The notes below the pieces were generated by a model. The model was not told the origin of the DNA. It saw only the letters and a program-made list of their open reading frames with translations, and searched no databases. The position numbers and the translations under genes are program-made. A DNA stretch of 64,000 nucleotides from Hymenobacter chitinivorans DSM 11115 (GTDB lineage Bacteria; Bacteroidota; Bacteroidia; Cytophagales; Hymenobacteraceae), in contig NZ_PGFA01000005.1 in the NCBI RefSeq assembly GCF_002797555.1, positions 124,001 through 188,000 on the forward strand. Reading direction: 5' to 3'. Positions 59,201-64,000 of this stretch are shown here, one piece after another (position 1 is the first letter of the stretch; every line of letters starts with the position of its first letter).

Positions 59201-60268
59201 ATGTCAGCAGTACCCAAGTTTGCGGCTTCCCGCTCTTTTCATACCGAGTTAAAAAACCGCATCAACGCCTACTTCGAGGAATCGGGCAAGGAGCAGACGG
59301 GCACTGCCAGCCTGTTTGTCAAGGCTATTGTGCTGACCGTGGCCTTTGTGGCCCTGTACGTGCACGTCGTATTCTTTACTCCAACGGCGCTGCTGGCCGT
59401 GGTCGAATGTGCCCTGATGGGCGCCGTGGGCTCGGCCATTGGCTTCAACGTGATGCACGACGGGGCCCACGGCTCGTTTAGCAAGTCGAAGTGGATCAAT
59501 CAGTTTGCCGCCTTTACCCTCAACGTGATGGGCGGCAACAGCTTTATGTGGAACATGAAGCACAACCTGATTCACCACATGTACACCAACGTGGACGGCT
59601 TCGACGACGACATCGATGCCCAGCCTTGGCTGCGCCTGAGTGCCACCCAGCCCCGGCACCGCTTTCACCGGTTTCAGCACCTGTACTTCTGGTTTTTCTA
59701 CGCCCTGCTCTTCATTGCCTGGATTTTCTTCATGGACTACCAGAAGTACTTCAAGGGCAAGATAGGGGAGGTGCCGATTAAGAAAATGACGGCCACCGAC
59801 CAGGGCGTGTTCTGGGGCTTCAAGGTGCTGCACCTGTTTCTGTTCATGGCTATGCCGATTTACCTGGTCGGCTTTTGGGCTTGGCTGGTAGGTTTTGTCG
59901 TGTTTGGCTGCGTGGCCGGCTTCTGCCTGAGCCTCGTGTTCCAGCTGGCCCACACCGTGGAGCACGCCGCCTTCCCCGTGCCGCACGAGACGACTAACAA
60001 GCTCGAAGACGAGTGGGCGATTCACCAGATTAAGACGACGGCCAACTTCGCCACCGACAACAAGGTCATCAGCTGGCTGGTGGGCGGGCTGAACTTCCAG
60101 GTCGAGCACCACTTGTTTCCCAAGATTTCGCACGTGCACTACCCGGCCATCAGCAAGATCATCAAGCAGATGTGCCAGGAGTTCAACATTGAGTACATCG
60201 AGTATCCCAAGATGCGCTACGCCGTGGCCTCCCACGTCTCTTTCCTGCGCCAGATGGGACGGGCCTAA
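59201..60268 (+). CDS. Membrane fatty acid desaturase (copy 1)
   Basis: A 355-residue di-iron acyl desaturase with four to six helices. The three histidine boxes are HDGAH (near residue 86), HNLIHHMYTN (near 121) and QVEHHLFP (near 303). The last box, with Gln before the spaced His pair, is of the front-end or acyl-lipid type. It inserts a double bond into membrane or CoA-linked fatty acids, which is a likely cold adaptation. No cytochrome b5 domain is fused. The last 233 coding bases are almost identical to copy 2 downstream, far more than the rest of the gene. Confidence 0.93.
   Translation: MSAVPKFAASRSFHTELKNRINAYFEESGKEQTGTASLFVKAIVLTVAFVALYVHVVFFTPTALLAVVECALMGAVGSAIGFNVMHDGAHGSFSKSKWINQFAAFTLNVMGGNSFMWNMKHNLIHHMYTNVDGFDDDIDAQPWLRLSATQPRHRFHRFQHLYFWFFYALLFIAWIFFMDYQKYFKGKIGEVPIKKMTATDQGVFWGFKVLHLFLFMAMPIYLVGFWAWLVGFVVFGCVAGFCLSLVFQLAHTVEHAAFPVPHETTNKLEDEWAIHQIKTTANFATDNKVISWLVGGLNFQVEHHLFPKISHVHYPAISKIIKQMCQEFNIEYIEYPKMRYAVASHVSFLRQMGRA
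60032..60264 (+). repeat. Near-identical 3' segment, desaturase copy 1
   Basis: Bases 60032-60240 are identical to 61270-61478 (209 bases, offset 1,238). One mismatch at 60241 is followed by 23 more identical bases. Immediately upstream the two genes diverge quickly. Confidence 0.92.
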
Positions 60269-60285
60269 GCTGGTCGAAAAAAAGT

Positions 60286-60304
60286 GCAAAAGCCGGGCTT
60301 TTGC
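60286..60304. other. Short perfect hairpin between the desaturases
   Basis: GCAAAAGC / GCTTTTGC with a CGG loop, 18 bases past copy 1, preceded by a run of seven A residues and not followed by T-run on the plus strand. A weak terminator in either direction is possible. The rest of 60305-60441 shows nothing recognised. Confidence 0.4.
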
Positions 60305-60441
60305 GTTGGTATTGTTGACTTTCGGGTCAAAAGCAGAATAGATATCCGCAAGGTGTGGACGTCAGAATAAGCGCCGCCGGCCTCTTGCCGCGCCGCTGAC
60401 CCAGGCTCTGAGCCGGGTTGCACAACCCATTTCCCTTGTTG

Positions 60442-61509
60442 ATGTCGCTTCCCAAGTTTGCTCCTCCGCGTAACTTTTACGCCGAGTTACGAGCCCGTAC
60501 CAACCAATATTTCGAAGAAGCCGGTAAGTCCAGCACTGGTGGCTTCCGCATTGCCGGCAAAGCCCTGCTGCTGACTTCGGCCTTCGTGCTGCTGTACGTG
60601 CACCTGGTGTTTTTCACGCCCGCCACGGCCTGGGCCCTGCTGGAGTGCGTGCTGATGGGCGGCGTCATTTCCGCCATCGGCTTCAACGTAATGCACGACG
60701 GCGCCCACGGTTCGTTCAGCAACAACAAGTGGCTCAACCACTTTGCGGCCTTTACTCTGAACATCTTGGGTGGTAGCAGCTATATGTGGAACGCCAAGCA
60801 CAACGTGGTGCACCACATGTACACCAACATCGAAGGTGCCGACGACGACATTGACATCCAACCCTGGATGCGGATGAGCGTGGGGCAGCCCCGCCACAAG
60901 CTGCACCGCTTTCAACACCTGTACTTCTGGTTCTTGTACTGCATGCTGTACATTTCCTGGATTTTCGTGATGGATTACCAGAAGTACTTCACCAAGAAAA
61001 TCGGGGCCATGCCGCTCAAGAAGATGGACACGGCCGACCACCTCATTTTCTGGGGCTTCAAAGTGCTCAACCTCTTCCTCTACATTGCCCTGCCCATCTA
61101 CACGGTCGGCTTCCTGGGCTGGCTGGCGGGCTTTGCCGTTACCACCTGCTTTGCGGGCTTGGTGCTGAGTTTGGTGTTTCAATTGGCCCACACCGTGGAG
61201 CATACGGCTTTCCCGGTACCCCACGAAACCACCGGTAAAATGGAAGACGAGTGGGCCATTCACCAGATCAAGACGACGGCCAACTTCGCCACCGACAACA
61301 AGGTCATCAGCTGGCTGGTGGGCGGGCTGAACTTCCAGGTCGAGCACCACTTGTTTCCCAAGATTTCGCACGTGCACTACCCGGCCATCAGCAAGATCAT
61401 CAAGCAGATGTGCCAGGAGTTCAACATTGAGTACATCGAGTATCCCAAGATGCGCTACGCCGTGGCCTCCCACGTCTCCTTCCTGCGCCAGATGGGACGG
61501 GCGGCTTAA
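60442..61509 (+). CDS. Membrane fatty acid desaturase (copy 2)
   Basis: A 355-residue paralogue of the upstream desaturase with the same three histidine boxes: HDGAH, HNVVHHMYTN and QVEHHLFP. Residues 1-275 have clearly diverged from copy 1 (for example NIEGADDDIDIQPWMRM against NVDGFDDDIDAQPWLRL), while the last 80 residues are the same. The ATG at 60442 matches the copy 1 start (MS-xPKFA). It ends at a strong terminator shared with the hydrolase gene. Differences in the first part suggest a different chain length or position preference, which cannot be read from sequence. Confidence 0.93.
   Translation: MSLPKFAPPRNFYAELRARTNQYFEEAGKSSTGGFRIAGKALLLTSAFVLLYVHLVFFTPATAWALLECVLMGGVISAIGFNVMHDGAHGSFSNNKWLNHFAAFTLNILGGSSYMWNAKHNVVHHMYTNIEGADDDIDIQPWMRMSVGQPRHKLHRFQHLYFWFLYCMLYISWIFVMDYQKYFTKKIGAMPLKKMDTADHLIFWGFKVLNLFLYIALPIYTVGFLGWLAGFAVTTCFAGLVLSLVFQLAHTVEHTAFPVPHETTGKMEDEWAIHQIKTTANFATDNKVISWLVGGLNFQVEHHLFPKISHVHYPAISKIIKQMCQEFNIEYIEYPKMRYAVASHVSFLRQMGRAA
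61270..61502 (+). repeat. Near-identical 3' segment, desaturase copy 2
   Basis: Counterpart of 60032-60264, with a single difference at 61479. Confidence 0.92.
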
Positions 61510-61533
61510 GCTTCGGCTGCCGGCTTACGCTAC

Positions 61534-61568
61534 CAAAAAAGGCCCGCTCACAGAGCGGGCCTTTTTTA
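61534..61568. terminator. Bidirectional terminator, desaturase / hydrolase
   Basis: Perfect stem AAGGCCCGCTC / GAGCGGGCCTT with A-run and T-run, between convergent genes. Confidence 0.92.
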
Positions 61569-61592
61569 ATTACCTATGATTACAATTGACTT

Positions 61593-62465
61593 TTAAAAAG
61601 ACCGGTTGCCAGCCGTGCCTACCTTCGACTGCACGCCGATAAAGTTGAGCAGGTCCTGATTCAGGCGGTCCTTTTCGGTGACGAACAGGCCGTGCGGCGC
61701 TCCGTCATACTCGATGTACTGGGCGTGGGGCAGGTACTGGGTCATGCGCTGCCCGCTTACTTTGGCCGGTACGGTTTCGTCGTTGCTGCCGTGAATAACT
61801 AAGGTCGGCACCTTGATACTCTGCAGATCCTGGCGGAAATCGGTAGCGGCAAAGGCGTACACGTCCTGCTCCGTGGCCCGGGGCGAGGCAATCTGGCACA
61901 TAGCCTGCATCCAGTCGAGCGTGGCCTGACTTACGGGGTGGCTCAGGGTGCCCACGCCGAAGAACTGCTTGCCAAACGTGGAGAGGAAATCGAACCGGTC
62001 TTTGCGCAGGCCCTCAATCATCTTGTCAAAGTTTTCCTTCGGAGCGCCGTCGGGGTTGTCGTCGGTTTTGAGCAGGAAGGGCGTTACGGCGGCCACGAAG
62101 GCCACACGGCCGACGCGGGCCCCACCGTGGCGGCTCATGTAGCGGGCTACTTCGCCGCCACCCATCGAGAAGCCCACCAGCGTCACGTCCTGCAGGTCCA
62201 GCTCGTCGAGCACGGCCTTCAGGTCGTCGGCCAGGGTGTCGTACTCGTTGCCTTCCCAGGTTTTGGACGAGTTACCGAAGCCGCGGCGGGTGTAGGCAAT
62301 AACGCGGTTGCCGTGCTTGGGCAGTTCGGCCAGTTGGTATTCCCACATTTCGTGGGAGGCGGGCCAGCCGTGAATCAAAACCACGGGGTTACCCTGGCCC
62401 TGGTCGGTGTAGTGAAGTTTAACGTCGTGGCCATTGGCATCTTTGCCGGCGGTAATGTAGCTCAT
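61593..62465 (-). CDS. Alpha/beta hydrolase, non-haem haloperoxidase-like
   Basis: A 290-residue alpha/beta hydrolase. HGWPASHEMWEYQ carries the oxyanion region, the nucleophile Ser lies in VGFSMGGGE (about residue 99), the acid Asp in HGSNDETVP and the His in GAPHGLF. The text is close to cofactor-free chloroperoxidases and arylesterases. The N-terminus (MSYITAGKDANGHDVKLHYTD) shows no signal sequence. The true substrate is unknown. It is a single gene with its own terminator. Confidence 0.9.
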   Translation of the reverse strand: MSYITAGKDANGHDVKLHYTDQGQGNPVVLIHGWPASHEMWEYQLAELPKHGNRVIAYTRRGFGNSSKTWEGNEYDTLADDLKAVLDELDLQDVTLVGFSMGGGEVARYMSRHGGARVGRVAFVAAVTPFLLKTDDNPDGAPKENFDKMIEGLRKDRFDFLSTFGKQFFGVGTLSHPVSQATLDWMQAMCQIASPRATEQDVYAFAATDFRQDLQSIKVPTLVIHGSNDETVPAKVSGQRMTQYLPHAQYIEYDGAPHGLFVTEKDRLNQDLLNFIGVQSKVGTAGNRSF

Positions 62466-62787
62466 GGGGCGAAAAATTAGGGAAGTGCAATAAAGGATTA
62501 GAGTAGTCAGATACTACTTCTGCTGCGGCCGGGTTATTACGCCAATTCGGCGCTGAGCAGGCCGCAAGCCCCGTTTTCAGACCAACCCCGTGGGGAGGGC
62601 GTTAAACCCAGCCGTAGGGCGGGCGAAATAAAATGTGCTGGACAAAATTTTACACACCGTCCCGCCATTACGTTAGGCAAGAAATCATCCATTGGCAGCA
62701 CTGGCCGGGCCCTTGTTAGGCTACCCGCGCCACTGCTGCCACGGCCGTCCACGTCCGGCCAACGCATGCAATCCTCAGGCAAGAGCT

Positions 62788-62795
62788 TATCTTTG
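62788..62795 (+). promoter_or_regulatory. Candidate -7 element of the methyltransferase unit
   Basis: TATCTTTG matches TAnnTTTG exactly, about 140 bases before the methyltransferase ATG, implying a long 5' leader. In the 469-base gap 62466-62934 only this and the hairpin at 62846-62891 stand out. Confidence 0.4.
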
Positions 62796-62845
62796 CTATT
62801 TCTCCGGCCCCGCAGGCGGAGGCAGTATTTCTAAACTACCTTTTT

Positions 62846-62891
62846 GGCCAAGCTGCAACACCCGCATTGGGCAGTTGTCCGGAGCTTGGCC
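62846..62891 (+). other. Leader hairpin upstream of the methyltransferase
   Basis: GGCCAAGCT pairs perfectly with AGCTTGGCC, with an inner CAAC/GTTG and CCC/GGG extension around a GCATT loop. It lies 43 bases before the ATG in the predicted leader. No T-run follows, so it is not a terminator. Confidence 0.5.
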
Positions 62892-62934
62892 GGGGCTGCT
62901 CACCCAGGTGAAATGTCCGGTTTTTTGCGCCCCC

Positions 62935-63684
62935 ATGAATCTTGAATACGAATTAAAGTATCACCAGATCGAAGAAAACTACTGGTGGTTTCAGGCGCGG
63001 CGGGACATGGTTTTTCGCTTGATTCAGGATTTACACCTGCCCACTTCGGCGGCCATTCTGGAAATTGGCTGCTCGGGCGGTCCTTTGCTGCAGCGCCTGC
63101 GGGGAGCCGGCTACTCTGCCCTTACCGGCATTGATGTTAGCGAAGCCGGCATTGCCGTGGCTCAGCAGCGTGGCATTCCCAACGTTTCCTGCATGGATGG
63201 CGCCCAACTCGGTTTTGCCGATGCCTCCTTCGACCTAGTTATTGCCTCCGACGTGCTCGAGCATATCGAGGATGAGGCCCAGGCCCTGCGCGAATGGGCG
63301 CGGGTGCTACGCCCCGGCGGCCAGCTGCTGGTATTTGTGCCGGCCTTTCCTTTCTTGTGGGGCAAGCACGACGAAGTTAATCAACACTTCCGGCGCTACA
63401 CGAAAAGCCAGCTGGCGCAGGGGCTGGTGGGGGCCGGCCTGCGGGTAGAGCGGGGCTCTTACTGGAACGTGGGACTGTTTTTTCCTACGGCCGCCGTGCG
63501 CCTGCTCAAACGAGTGCTGCCCGCCGACAACAAGCCCGCCAAGGATGACTTTTTTGCCACTCCGCCTTTGCTCAACAAGCTGCTCAGCGGCTTTATCACG
63601 GCCGAAAATCAGCTACTGCAACGCCTCAATGCCCCCGTTGGCGTGAGCGTATTTGCCCTGGCTCGCAAGCTGCCGGCTGCCTAA
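62935..63684 (+). CDS. Class I SAM-dependent methyltransferase
   Basis: A 249-residue Rossmann-fold methyltransferase. Motif I is ILEIGCSGGPLLQRL (about residues 38-52), with GIDVSEAGIAVA (motif II), FDLVIASDVLEHIED and LRPGGQLLVFVPAFPFLWG further on. The start text NLEYELKYHQIEENYWWF is typical of methyltransferases in polysaccharide or lipid-sugar loci. The ATG at 62935 removes a long unrelated extension. A glycosyltransferase follows 20 bases downstream, which suggests modification of a polyprenyl-linked or surface glycan. Confidence 0.92.
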   Translation: MNLEYELKYHQIEENYWWFQARRDMVFRLIQDLHLPTSAAILEIGCSGGPLLQRLRGAGYSALTGIDVSEAGIAVAQQRGIPNVSCMDGAQLGFADASFDLVIASDVLEHIEDEAQALREWARVLRPGGQLLVFVPAFPFLWGKHDEVNQHFRRYTKSQLAQGLVGAGLRVERGSYWNVGLFFPTAAVRLLKRVLPADNKPAKDDFFATPPLLNKLLSGFITAENQLLQRLNAPVGVSVFALARKLPAA

Positions 63685-63704
63685 TCACTCCATTTCGCAC
63701 TACT

Positions 63705-64000
63705 GTGGATCTATCCGTCGTCATTCCGATTTACAACGAGGAAACGAACCTGTCTGCCCTGAATACCCGCCTGACGGCCGTACTGAATACCCTGCCCCTG
63801 CAGGCGGAAATTATCTACGTCAACGATGGGTCGCAGGATAAGTCCCTGGAACTGATGCGCCACTTGGCCGCCCACGACCCGCGCGTGCATTACGTGAACT
63901 TCAGTCGCAACTTCGGGCACCAGATTGCCATTACCGCCGGTCTGGATATCTGCTCGGGCGCGGCAGTTGTGGTAATGGATGGCGACCTGCAGGACCCGCC
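63705..64000 (+). CDS. Family 2 glycosyltransferase, DPM1/GtrB-like (3' truncated)
   Basis: A GTG at 63705 opens a frame that runs off the window (98 codons visible). It encodes LSVVIPIYNEETNL, EIIYVNDGSQDKS (nucleotide-binding Asp), FSRNFGHQIAITAGL and the metal-binding VVMDGDLQDPP. These are hallmarks of GT2 enzymes that transfer a sugar to polyprenyl phosphate. It lies 20 bases after the methyltransferase and is probably in the same operon. A different start a few codons away cannot be excluded. Confidence 0.9.
   Translation, partial: MDLSVVIPIYNEETNLSALNTRLTAVLNTLPLQAEIIYVNDGSQDKSLELMRHLAAHDPRVHYVNFSRNFGHQIAITAGLDICSGAAVVVMDGDLQDP

Overview
The window looks like a chromosomal segment of a GC-rich Bacteroidota, most likely a Hymenobacter-like member of the Cytophagales. 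Supporting signs: an alternative complex III operon fused to an A1-type cytochrome oxidase cluster, two proteins with C-terminal type IX secretion sorting domains, several TAnnTTTG-type -7 promoter elements, and the gene order ftsX-DUF3098-uppP-truB-ribF typical of this phylum. The lineage call is inferred from gene content and motifs; no database search was possible.

Layout. 1-12.4 kb (+): respiratory supercluster actC(partial)-actD-actE-actF-coxB-coxA-ctaA-ctaB-two subunit III genes-subunit IV-SCO-DUF420-small CxxC protein-DUF983. Quinol is oxidised by alternative complex III, electrons pass to the aa3-type oxidase, and CtaA/CtaB, SCO and DUF420 supply haem A and copper assembly. 12.5-19.9 kb (+): a very large NtrY-like sensor kinase and a large outer-membrane barrel protein. 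20-22 kb (-): a GH20 hexosaminidase. 22.4-30.2 kb: the MoxR/DUF58/DUF4350/DUF4129/membrane protein/SpoIIM block (-), divergent from an RDD gene (+). 30-36.3 kb: accessory genes (duplicated DUF4394 protein with sorting domain, SDR, RDD proteins, TonB-C-like protein, orphan proteins).

36.3-39.7 kb: a gene-free stretch that ends in a strong candidate structured RNA with its own promoter and terminator, followed by pyrB-pyrC, which look unlike the usual Bacteroidota forms. 39.7-46.3 kb (-): GNAT-nitrilase fusion, secreted protein, phosphate transporter, sorting-domain protein, and CoA-transferase ScoA/ScoB. 46.6-55.2 kb (-): ribF, truB, uppP, DUF3098, ftsX and tamB. 55.4-61.5 kb (+): tsaD, smpB, NlpC/P60 peptidase, HNH nuclease and two tandem fatty acid desaturases sharing a near-identical 3' end (gene conversion). 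61.6-64 kb: alpha/beta hydrolase (-), then a methyltransferase and a truncated family 2 glycosyltransferase (+).

Many intergenic gaps hold long palindromes or low-complexity inverted repeats of a few recurring word families, usually directly after stop codons. No tRNA, rRNA, CRISPR array, insertion sequence or prophage was recognised. The most interesting unexplained items are the RNA candidate at 36,866-37,034, the dispersed palindromes, the desaturase gene conversion, and the small CxxC protein in the oxidase assembly block.
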